This document shows, one piece after another, positions 1 to 9,425 of a DNA stretch of 64,000 nt. Position numbers and translations under genes: made by a program. The stretch lies in NCBI GenBank assembly GCA_905221605.1, contig CAJNDS010002389.1, forward strand, positions 124,001 to 188,000. Reading direction: 5' to 3'. The first letter of the stretch is position 1, and each line of letters starts with the position of its first letter. The notes beneath the pieces were generated by a model. That model was not told the DNA's origin and did no database searches. It saw only the letters and a list, made by a program, of their open reading frames with translations. This DNA is from Symbiodinium natans (Eukaryota > Sar > Dinophyceae > Suessiales > Symbiodiniaceae).

Positions 1-1089
1 CTTAGGTTTTCAAACCTTTAAATCCCATAAAGTCTAAAGGTTAGGGGTTTTCAAGGTACCTCTAAAGCCCTCACGGGGTTAGCCCGATAGGGTTTAAACC
101 CAAAAGGCCTATAGGGTTCAACAGTTTCGGGCTTTAGGTTTAGGCATTGCCTATAGGATTAGAGCCTGAAAAACCCTCTCAGGCTTGAGGCTTAATTCCC
201 TAAAGCTAAAATCCCACATGGTTATGCCTCTGTTTATAGGGCTTGGTGGAAATGCAAAGAATAAGCAGAATAAGTACCCACACCATGTATCGGGTTCAAA
301 AGTTTAGGGGTCTTAAAGGTTTATAAGCCCAGATAAACCGTAAGGGCTTACGGCTTAGGCATTTGAATCTAAATCCCAAGCCCTTTTGGGTCAGAACCCT
401 GAAAGCCTATGATGGGGCTCTACAAGCCTCAAAGGTTGTAGCCCTATAGGCTCTGAAGGTATACATGCCCAGACCTTAGTTTCTGAAAAACCTTTCAATC
501 CCATCTCTAAAGCCCTCACGGGGTGAGCCCGATAGGGTTTAAACCCTAGAGGCCTATAAGGGCTCACATGTTTATGGTTTAAGGTTGAGGCATTACCTAT
601 AGGATTAGAACCTTATAACCCTGTGTACGACTCACCTTTACGTACTATTTGATGGTTCTGCTTCCCCTGTTAAAGCTTCAAGGATTTTAAAGAATTTACA
701 AAGAGCCTTCAATTCTTGAAAACCCTGTAAACTCCTTAAAATATTGAGAGGCCTCTGGCTTTCAACATTTTAAGGATGTTAAGGAATGTAAAAGGCCACT
801 TAGATACTTTAAAATCGTAAATCTTGAAACAACAAATTATTTGGGAAATGCCCGGACCTTTTGAATTTTTAAAAATCCGTACATTCCTGCAAATCCTTGA
901 AATTTTGAAACAAAATAGCTATTTTGGGAAACGGCCCGGCCCATTTAAATATTCTAATTATGGTTTCAGCACCTCTAGGGCTACAGCCTTCTAATCTTTA
1001 GAGCCCTCAAGGGTTTTAGGGTTCTGACCCTCAAGGGTTTCGGGTAATGCTGACAGGGGCTAAACCCTATAGATAACCCCGTCAGGGTA
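1..1089. repeat. Degenerate telomere-like DNA with an internal direct repeat
   Basis: No gene seen. The DNA is dense in broken TTTAGGG/CCCTAAA-like words. An imperfect direct repeat is visible: 61-175 recurs at 505-622 (offset 444), both copies beginning with TCTAAAGCCCTCACGGGG. This looks like decayed subtelomere-type DNA that was duplicated. Short open frames here are chance. Confidence 0.6.
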
Positions 1090-1129
1090 TTAGAGATAAT
1101 CTCCGAAAAACCCCAAGGCTTTGGATTGA

Positions 1130-1480
1130 ACTTCAAAACTCGGGACCCTGGATTCAAGATCCCGGGGAAACTTTTCCCTTGAACCTTGAATCTTGAATCT
1201 TGAATCTTGAATCTTGAATCCCGGAGTATTGAAGTTCAATGCTCCGGATTGAAGTTCAATACTCCGGGATTCAAGATTCAAGATTCAAGGTTCCAGGGAA
1301 AAGTTTCCCCGGGATCTTGAATCCAGGGTCCCGAGTATTGAAGTTCAATACCCCGGATTGAACTTCAATACTTCGGGACCCTGGATTCAAGATCCCGGGG
1401 AAACTTTTCCCGAGAACCTTGAATCTTGAATCTTGAATCCCGGAGTATTGAAGTTCAATCCGGAGCATTGAACTTCAATA
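1130..1480. repeat. Nested inverted and direct repeats (TTGAATC-rich)
   Basis: Units such as CTTGAATC and TTGAAGTTCAATAC alternate. A segment at about 1141-1180 (GGACCCTGGATTCAAGAT, then a CCCGGGG and AAACTTTTCCC core) recurs as its reverse complement at about 1295-1335 and in direct orientation at about 1376-1412. The block can fold into long hairpins. The frames that cross it are repeat translations, not genes. Confidence 0.75.
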
Positions 1481-1731
1481 CTCCTTGTCCCTCATCGTGC
1501 TTGACCATTGAGGCTTGAAATTTAAGTACACTATGCACTCTAGAAACGTCTCTACTGGCGTAATATAAACATACAGATAATCAACAAGAGATAAATAAAG
1601 GAAAAAGGAAGATATGATCAACACGCTGGGGCAAAGAAAACAAATTACGAACGAAAAACGAAACACGCAGTGCCAGAACAAGAAAAAACACAAAACAAGC
1701 AGAAAAGGTGTGGATAACTGGGGGGGTTACC

Positions 1732-1734
<3 letters not shown>

Positions 1735-1764
<30 letters not shown>

Positions 1765-1790
1765 AGCTACCCCCCCCCCCCCCCCCCCCT
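1735..1790. repeat. TA microsatellite followed by a poly-C tract
   Basis: (TA)n runs from about 1735 to 1757. A run of about 18 C residues follows at about 1771-1788. Nothing else is recognised between 1480 and 1880. Confidence 0.9.
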
Positions 1791-1882
1791 CCCTTCAGTT
1801 ATCCACCGTTTTGCTGGCCATCAGAACCGATATGTACCCAACTAGACCCACCAGAACAAGCACCTGATGCAATCGCTGGCGG

Positions 1883-1932
1883 CTAAACCCTAAACCCTAA
1901 ACCCTAAACCCTAAACCCTAAACCCTAAACCC
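1883..1932 (+). repeat. Interstitial telomeric repeat (CCCTAAA), about 7 units
   Basis: About seven perfect CCCTAAA units, the plant/dinoflagellate telomere repeat. The block lies at the downstream end of the minus-strand retrocopy (1933-4164): read in the retrocopy's direction, its 3' region runs straight into TTTAGGG units rather than into a poly-A tail. Confidence 0.95.
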
Positions 1933-2079
1933 CACATCTTGCTGGCGAGGCGCAGGCTTTGGAGGCGAAGACTGAGGACTCGTGGCGCTTAGAGCAGCCT
2001 GACGGAGTCTCTGAATCTCGCGGCCTTTAACTTGCAACTCAACTCGTAGCTGGTGTTTTGGAAGTTCAGCAAATTGTTA

Positions 2080-2670
2080 TTATTTCGGCAGCTTGCTTGT
2101 TAGGCCGGCTTCAAGCTCTTGGTACCCTGCACGAGCAACCTGAAGTTCTGCTTCAACCTTGCTTAGCTCGGCCTTAGCTACGGATAGCTGTTCTTCCAAG
2201 ATTCGACCCTGATGAAGGATCTCATCGTAACGCTGTTCGTACTGTTGCAACTGCTCACGCATTTGCTCAACAGTGGCTTCAACCAAACCTCTAGCCACAT
2301 TCTCAACTTGTTCTAGCCTAACGGCATGGAGTTGCTTGGCTTGATCAGCTACTTGCTGCGCTGCGTGTGCTGCAGCCAAACGTTGGGCATCTAGAACTTC
2401 TTGCAGGGATGCTCCCACGTTCAGAATATTCTGCGTGTACGAGGCTTGAGCGGTTAGATTCGGGCACGGGTCTGAGCGCTCACGAGTGCTGCGCGGTCCA
2501 GACAAAGCTCGTCTAGTCAGAGGAGGGGACCTTTCACGGAGCTCAACCGCAGAACTACTCGTAACCGAACCACTATCAGAACCGACACCACCTGGCAATG
2601 CCATGGCAGAGGCACTCGATAGGTCAAGTACCGAGCTAGCTTGATTGCTAGGATCTGAGGGCGACGACAT
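2080..2670 (-). CDS. Coiled-coil protein, 196 aa, function unknown
   Basis: I chose the ATG at 2670, whose product starts MSSPSDPSNQ; the frame is open further upstream, but that part has a different, non-coiled composition. Residues 1-75 are Ser/Pro-rich and low complexity. From about residue 80 to the end there is a long Ala/Gln/Glu/Leu heptad-like segment (for example VEQMREQLQQYEQRYDEI), so a coiled coil is expected. There is no catalytic motif. It follows the HAD-like ORF by about 185 nt on the same strand inside the SL-tagged retrocopy and may be its second cistron. Gag-like coiled-coil proteins of retroelements look similar, but this is inference. Confidence 0.5.
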   Translation of the reverse strand: MSSPSDPSNQASSVLDLSSASAMALPGGVGSDSGSVTSSSAVELRERSPPLTRRALSGPRSTRERSDPCPNLTAQASYTQNILNVGASLQEVLDAQRLAAAHAAQQVADQAKQLHAVRLEQVENVARGLVEATVEQMREQLQQYEQRYDEILHQGRILEEQLSVAKAELSKVEAELQVARAGYQELEAGLTSKLPK

Positions 2671-2854
2671 GATCGCAATCCAGTTGAAGCTCAGAATCTT
2701 TTGCGCATCAAGGATTGGTAGGTCTCGAGCGAGCTCAACCAAGCTGCACAAAGCAGAGGCAAAAGGAAGGCACGCAGGGAGAGAGGCGCTTGGACCAGCC
2801 AAACTTCTTCCGCAAGTCGTAGAGTCAATGCAAACCAATCAGAAGAGCAGTGAT

Positions 2855-3931
2855 TCACGAAGCACGCATCCAACGGGTAATGCGATCCTCAGCCTCAAAA
2901 ACGCTGGCGCGCGAGCGCTTTGTGGGACGCGCGTCCCTGCGAGGGAGTTGGATGTGAACACCAGAGCAACGATGATCCCGCTCAGCTTCAACGATGATGT
3001 CAACGTTGTCGTCAACGAACATATAAGGGATGTTCGGCTTCACGGCTTGGAGTGTCTGGTACTTCCCTGTAGGACCTGTCCTTGCACGAGTGAGGACACC
3101 GAAGGAGAAAACGGGAAGGTTGAACTCGCTCTCCGAATTCGCCAGCGTATCCCTCACCCAAGCTTCTGTGTCCTCTGCATGCACGTGCGAACACAGGATG
3201 ATGGAAACGCCGGTTTCCTCAGCCACGTTTGCAAGTCGCTCAAGCAGTGCAAAGATCTCCGGTATAAAGACCGGCCTCTTGTTGGGATAAGAGATACCCA
3301 CTGGCCGACGTCGGCCTCCAGGAAAGTAGCGATCCAGAATGTTATGGAAGTCCAAAACCAGAGCCTTGGAAATCCGATTCGCAGATGCTCGATCCAAGTG
3401 GCTGATTTCTCCAGTGTGTGGATTGACAATGGCAGATTTACCAGGAAGATTGACAACCTCTGGCTCGCTGATCTCACCCTTGCCTTTGCCTTTGCCCTTG
3501 CCCTTGCCCGACACTTTGCCTTTGCCTGCACCTTTCGCAGGAGGTAGCTTGGGCGGAGTCTTAGGAGCCGGACTTGCAGGAGGCGGCTAGCCGGACTTGC
3601 AGGAGGCGGAACCGGTGAAGCTTTCGCCAGTCTGTGAAAAGCAGGCGCAGGAGTCGATGCAGTCGAGGCCTTCCCAAATGGACCAAGTCTCTTCGGAACA
3701 GGAGGAAGACGAAGGCTCAGATATCACTCGAACCACCTCAACCTCCTCTTCGTCCGAGGTGTAAAGCGGCTCCCAGGTCGGCAGAGAGTATAAAGGTCGA
3801 CTCTGACCTCCTTGATGCACCACAGGAACCTCCAAAGGATCGCTGTAACGCTCAGGATACAAATACACTGCGCCCTCTGATAAGCTTCTCGCTTTCGCTT
3901 TGCCGAGCGACCGCTCCGGATACCTCGAGGC
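2855..3931 (-). pseudogene. HAD-like hydrolase protein, in-frame stop
   Basis: The frame is open from 3931 to 2855 except for one TAG at 3587-3589. The upstream part is acidic and Ser-rich (SDEEEVEVVRV). After the stop come Pro/Lys-rich and Gly-Lys repeats (GKGKGKGKGKG), then a HAD-type domain: ALVLDFHNILDRY (motif I; the usual second Asp is His), SIILCSH (motif II), a Lys in LQAVKPNIPY and FVDDNVDI (acidic motif IV). The stop lies in a 23-bp tandem duplication (units starting near 3567 and 3590). An out-of-frame start with MDTEQEGAFKPRG at 3960 suggests a further frameshift near 3870. HAD enzymes are phosphatases or related hydrolases; with DxH in motif I, activity here is doubtful. Confidence 0.55.
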
Positions 3932-4143
3932 TTAAAAGCGCCTTCTTGCTCAGTGTCCATCCATTCTCAATCAGCTACACTTAGGGTCTAAGCTATGAAA
4001 GCAATACGGACCTGATAACCAGTTTTCCTAACCCAAAACAGCGATGACACGATGTTAGGGAAAGAACAGGGAAGAGGGAAGGGGAACCCCAAGGGAACCA
4101 CAGCCCTCAAGTCAAAGCCCTTCACGCACGGGCTTGTTTTCAT

Positions 4144-4164
4144 CTTGAGCCAAAATGGTGACGG
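4144..4164 (-). other. Spliced-leader relic
   Basis: On the minus strand the 21 nt match the dinoflagellate SL except for two bases: CCGT, then CA in place of AG, then CCATTTTGGCTCAAG. It is followed at once by ATGAAAACAAG (ATG at 4143-4141). The SL is donated to mRNA 5' ends by trans-splicing, so its presence here marks an integrated cDNA. Confidence 0.85.
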
Positions 4165-4322
4165 CAGGTCGTAGTCCTGGTCTGCACAACATGACTATAC
4201 AAGGAGGATACCCGTAAATCAACAACTCCAGCCCCCTTGAGCATGAAGTCTGTAATGGCCTTGCCTGAAGCCTGCTAACATGGATCGCCTCCACAACGAA
4301 CCACTGAAAACAGCCAGGTGGC

Positions 4323-6709
4323 TTCTCGGCCATCAGCTCGGGGAGGCCCAAATACCCGTGAGCCAGGACGCCGCCGAAGCAAATCCTTTACCCGCACGAC
4401 TTTAGTGCACAGGGGTACTTTCGTACGAGAATCTACTACAGGACCATGCAAGGCACGCAACTATAAGGCCGCTTAGACTTATCTGGTGTACAACCTGTAC
4501 GGCGCTTTAATATACCACAGTTTCATAAAATTGTGCGCTGTAGAATAATATCATAAAGAATGATGCGATGACTGTATGGCAGGGTACATGTTACTATACG
4601 AAGTATTCTTCGAAACGTTCTTGGCCGAGAAGCTCTCCCGGCTCACCTGGCGAAGCAGTCCTGAGAGGCCGTTCTCCGGGCACCATGAGGAACCTCAACG
4701 TGCACTCTGTCTCAATCATGAAAGTTCCAAAAAAAACTCCTTTGTGGGTCATCGAGCTCCAGCATATGACTCATCTTTGAGACTTTAAGGAAGCTGAAAA
4801 TGGAGGGACTTGAGCCTTCAGGTCTACAAAACAGAGACGGTACTGTACAGTCATTGGTGTACCCTAGGCCCTAGATATACTATAGTGTGCATTGTAGCCA
4901 TTGCACACAGTTAGAAAGTAGTCAAGTATCTTAGAATATACACGTCGCAAGAATAAAGCGGCATGAACAAGAGCACTGGCTATAAGGCCAGTGACACATA
5001 TTGAAACCGTCACTGATGTGTTGCTGATCTGTCGTTTATGGTACTGTAGGATGAACAAGCGTACTAGAGTCGATTAGAACATACTACAGTAGACTTGGTG
5101 AGAACCCATTTGAGGCTGCAGAATCGCAGAGTTGAATGCCCCCAGGCTGCACGTTGGCGTAGGGTTGTGGGAGACCAGCTGGTACATGACTTGGGAAGTG
5201 TGTCTCGTTGACGCCTTCCTTCGGCACCTGCCAATCTCCCGGACTCTGAGGACTTTGGATTGTTGCTCAAGCTTGCTCTCAAGTCGCTATGTCTGAACTC
5301 AAGTCACGCACGGGGAGGGGGCCCGCCTGGTAGATAGTGCAGGAGCTCTCCGATGCGCCATAGAAGTTACCTCAGCTGGTTCCGTGCTTCCCCTTCCATT
5401 CGCGCCCCCTGACTCAAAGCGCAGCCGCGCAGCGGAGGCTTGCACGGAGGTCTGGAAGAGAGGCCACACGATTGGCCAGAGCAGTCGGCAAAGCCTCCCC
5501 TACGGTCGTGATGTGCTCGAGTGGGGCCAGGAGCGAGTCAGGATGAAGCTGATGAGCATCCACAAGGAGGTCCAAGACTGACGGAGTGATCATCAGGACA
5601 TTGATACAATGCTGCTGGATCAGCTTGGCCATGTACTCTGGGTTTTTATGTCCGTCGCGGCTAGCGACAACCAGCGATCCCCCTCGAAGCAAGACTGGAA
5701 AGAACTCCCACTCCATGACTGCCCAGAAGTAAGGTGACTTCAACAGTTGCACAGAGCTCGATGTGATGCTGTGCTCTTCTGCCCAAAACCAAGCGCCATG
5801 AAGAAGATGCTGGTGATCATAAATGATTCCCTTCGGGGTGCCACTCGTGCCAGATGTGTAGATGAGCATTGCAGCATCTGATGGCTGTGGCCTCCGAGGA
5901 ATCTGGGGCTGCATCGGCTTCGCCTGAGGAGCTCTGCAAAAAGACAGGGACAGGGTCCCGGCTTCTGGAATTCGGGCAGAGAGCAGTGGAATGCCGGCCA
6001 ACAACGCCAGATGCTCGAAGCAGCGGTCCTCGCGGCCATCCGCCAAAAGCGCCGAGGCCTGGCTATGCTCGAGGAGCGAAAGGATCCGTTCTCTCGAGGC
6101 ACTTGGATCAATCGGCACAAAACCTCCGCCGCTGGCAAGCGTCCCAAGGATTGCTACCACTTGCGCACAGCTCCGCTCCATGCAAAGAGCCGCAAGAAGA
6201 CCAGGCCGTAGGCCCAAGCCCTGCAAATCGGCCGCCAGCTGCTGCACGGCTGCCTGCAGCTCTGCGTAGGAAATGTTCTGAGTTTTGCCTGGCAATGGCG
6301 CAACCAAGGCGGTCCGAGTTTTGGCCTGTTCGGCACGCTGCAAGAAGAGCTCGTGGACCAGTTCCCCTTCAGGGTAGGGTGTCCTTGGGCCGAAGGCTGA
6401 CTCCAAGAGCCCAAGCTCTGCATCCTTTGGAGGACTCCGGGTAGCTGTCTGCCGCACGCTGAGGAAGTAGACGGACGCAACAACACAGAGCCAGAATGCA
6501 GAATAGAGCAAGAAGAACCTTACCTTCTGTGACAAATCCCAAGCCATGTTCGGGTCTCGGTAGTCACTCAGGAATGGCCACCCCAACTTCGAGATGTCTT
6601 GATCGGAAAACGATGTCGACTTACCCGTCACTTCAGTGGCTGTGATGACAAGAACCAGCAGCCACTCGAAGGAAAACAGCAAGGAACACGGTGTTGACGG
6701 TGTTGCCAT
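4323..6709 (-). CDS. Membrane-anchored NRPS-type adenylation domain protein, five exons, 3' end missing
   Basis: Exon 1 (6709-5434) starts at an ATG in a gccATGG context. It has hydrophobic segments at residues 9-26 and 64-84, then an AMP-forming domain: A2-like GGGFVPIDPS (194-203), A3 LIYTSGTSGTPKG (282-294) and an A4 region near 328-350. Four short exons restore the rest: 5370-5327 (A5, NFYGASE), 5227-5148 (VPAGLPQPYANVQ), 4693-4634 (ASPGEPGE) and 4385-4323 (A6, ICFGGVLAHGYLGLPELMAE). Phases agree and each acceptor is AG|G; donors are GC (exon 1 could instead use GT, ending at 5446, same phase). The family activates an amino or carboxylic acid as its AMP ester. Motifs A7-A10 (TGD, catalytic Lys) are absent; an SL-tagged retrocopy starts 160 bp downstream. 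The gene is probably truncated. The substrate cannot be read, and no carrier or condensation domain is seen. Confidence 0.8.
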
Positions 6710-8340
6710 GGCAAGAAGACGGAATGGATGTTAGCACCATCCACTGTTCAGCTACATTGGAACTGAAGCTGAGCCAAAGCGAAAGTATGGGGCGACAGGA
6801 CGTCAGCCACCAGCCATATCAGCAATTCAGTACATGATACGCAATCAACGTCCGGATGATGAAGCCTGCGACGAGGCTTGAAAACTGTCTCCATGCTAAC
6901 ATCACCTTCACCTTCGTCACAGCCACACCCAACCACCACCGCCAGTGAGCGCTTCATCAGAGAGCTTTTGCGCGGAGCGCCGGAGGTCATCCGGGCACCT
7001 GCCGCCATGCCTCTGTACCGCATGCTTTACAATAGAAATAGAGAAACTGTACAATGTGCAGCGCATAGAGGCCTTCGACTCCATGCTTCTGCGTTAAGTG
7101 TCAGAAGTCAACACGGCCACGTCACTGCTGCAGGCTACACCCAGGCAGGAGCAGCTCGAACATTAGCCCATGCGAGAAGTTGCTGGCCGCTTGCCGCTTA
7201 GGCTGACGCAGCTCCCAACTGCGTCGCCGTCGCAAGCGTGGATGCAGTGTGTGCTCGCTGTCGAATGACCTGAAGCACAAAGTACCATTCACTGCGTAAG
7301 TGGTCACAAAGTGAGCTCCTGTTTGAATATCATTGCGCTTCGATGAAACTTGTGGACATGCTGAAGGATGCCGATCCGGCAAACAAAGTAACTGGCCAAC
7401 TAAGGCAATTCTACGAGTTCCCCAAGGAGATGATACCCCTAACCCTATGTTCAACGCTAGCCAACTCAGAAAGGCATCTCCCGCAGATGCAATTCGATGT
7501 GCTAGCGAGCCCTGGCCATTTTCTGAAGAGCAAAGCCGACAGAGACTCCAACATCCTTACTTCAGGAACATTCCTGGACATATCGCGATCTTTCTTCATG
7601 GACACCAAGTTGAGGTTATGGGAATCACTGGAAAGGAAGTGCATCCAGCCTGGCTGGCGAAGTCCTGCAACAAGCAGAGAAGAACGGGGACTGCGGGGCT
7701 ACTTCCGCCGCGATGATGATGGCGGTAATGACGATGTGCTAGTGGCAACAGCAACAGAAATGAGGATGACTGCGAAAGACGAAAATGCCCTGTGAGCGTT
7801 GACGATGATGAGGTTCATGCTGGCGATGAAGGTCATTACCATGACCATGACCGTCCCCATGATTTTAAATCTTGGAGACGTAGTATAATCATGGGCAGAC
7901 CCATTGCAAGAACTTGTAAGTCAAAACACTTGCTCTTCATGGTGTTGCGCGAAACCCATTGGTGGGAGTTCTGAAAGGCGAACATGGTGCAGTTCGTGCA
8001 CAAAGATGACCAACCGCATTCCTGGTGTTGTGGGGCTTGGGAAGAGATGACATGGGATGACAACAGCACCTCAGCCTGGAACACAAGGCTTCTGATGAGT
8101 TGATGACTGTACAAAGAAAAATCCACAAACAGCCTGCCGCTCCGCGAACTCGGATGCGACAAAGCTGACCAGGCTCTCTCGCGAGCCAACGGTAGTTGTC
8201 GATCCTGGGTTGCGATTTTTGGGGGATGGCTGCTGAGGGCTCTTCTTAGAGTGGGCGCTTGCTTTGCAAGGATTCCGTGGTCGCATGCAGACACAAAGTT
8301 CTGAGCGATGGAGTGCTTGCAATTTCTCTGCGAAATTCAT
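6710..8340. other. No convincing gene; one weak ORF
   Basis: The DNA upstream of the adenylation gene should hold its 5' leader and trans-splice acceptor (several AG sites lie within 100 bp of the ATG), but no promoter motif can be identified; dinoflagellates generally lack clear TATA boxes. The only ORF with a plausible start is 7343-7795. GATGATG-type microsatellite words occur near 7710-7860. Confidence 0.5.
7343..7795 (+). CDS. Hypothetical 150-aa ORF, low support
   Basis: ATG start (MKLVDMLKDADPANK) and a mixed, protein-like composition for the first 100 residues (for example FLDISRSFFMDTKLRLWESL); the end falls into a GATGATG repeat and becomes low complexity. No family is recognised. 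It could be a single exon or a chance frame. There is no neighbouring gene on the same strand. Confidence 0.2.
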   Translation: MKLVDMLKDADPANKVTGQLRQFYEFPKEMIPLTLCSTLANSERHLPQMQFDVLASPGHFLKSKADRDSNILTSGTFLDISRSFFMDTKLRLWESLERKCIQPGWRSPATSREERGLRGYFRRDDDGGNDDVLVATATEMRMTAKDENAL

Positions 8341-8897
8341 AGGACCCTACCTTGGACCCCTAAGGTTGTACCCTTGGGTTGGGGACCCTCTTTAAAGATT
8401 CTCTAAAGGAATGTAAGGGCCATATTAGGCGCAAACAAAGGGAACCTCGTAGAGTCACATCCTTAGGGGTCCGAGTATGACTCCTTGAGTACTTGTGGCT
8501 GTTCAGGGCACTGTCCAGAAATCCATATGTCGCTCCCTCCTGGTGTCTATTTAATCTGATTCTTCGCCCGAGGCATGATGCTGCTGCTCCTGCTGCTGCG
8601 GCTGTACCATAACCCAAACCCTGAACCCCTAAAAAGAAAGATACCCACCTAACAGAAACTGCCCCTGGAATGCCAAAGCTCTGCTCCTCTGATCCGGGAC
8701 TGGCTCTTCAGCGCTTGGCATTGAACTTCGGGGCGGCAGCCTGGCTTCGTGTTTCGGCTTGGGGCTTAGGAGTGTTCAACTCTTAACCCCTAAAGGGGTA
8801 TGTGGTTTCTCTGAAGAAATGTCAAGCTCCCCTTGGACTGAACAGCATGTCGAAGGTGATTCGACTCTTCCAATGCACCGCTCGGCTTGCAGTCGTC
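8341..8897. other. Gene-free DNA with scattered telomere-like words
   Basis: Words such as CCCCTAAGG, AACCCTGAACCCCTAA and TTAACCCCTAAAGG occur (8350-8400, 8610-8640, 8780-8800). No coding signal was seen. Confidence 0.5.

Positions 8898-9425
<528 letters not shown>

Larger units (their letters stand above)
1933..4164 (-). mobile_element. Retrocopied trans-spliced transcript with an SL relic at its 5' end
   Basis: Read on the minus strand, the block starts with a 21-nt spliced-leader relic (4164 to 4144, two mismatches), then an untranslated or degraded leader, a broken HAD-like ORF (3931-2855), a coiled-coil ORF (2670-2080) and a short tail ending at a telomeric block. No AG|G introns are needed. 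A spliced leader in genomic DNA, joined to coding sequence, is the signature of a trans-spliced mRNA that was reverse transcribed and re-inserted. The two ORFs may be gag-like proteins of a mobile element or a cellular dicistron; I cannot tell which. The 3' limit is inferred from the telomeric repeats. Confidence 0.6.

Noticed and set aside
2645-3547. 300-codon plus-strand ORF
   Set aside because: Antisense shadow of the HAD-like and coiled-coil ORFs, which have recognisable motifs.
4112-4351. 79-codon minus-strand ORF as a separate gene
   Set aside because: Its first part is the A6 exon of the adenylation gene; the remainder is intron and the SL relic read through.
5869-6444. 191-codon plus-strand ORF
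   Set aside because: Shadow of the adenylation exon on the opposite strand; biased composition and no domain.
6755-6775. CTTTGGCTCAGC upstream of the adenylation ATG as another SL relic
   Set aside because: Only nine consecutive bases match the SL; this is likely by chance.
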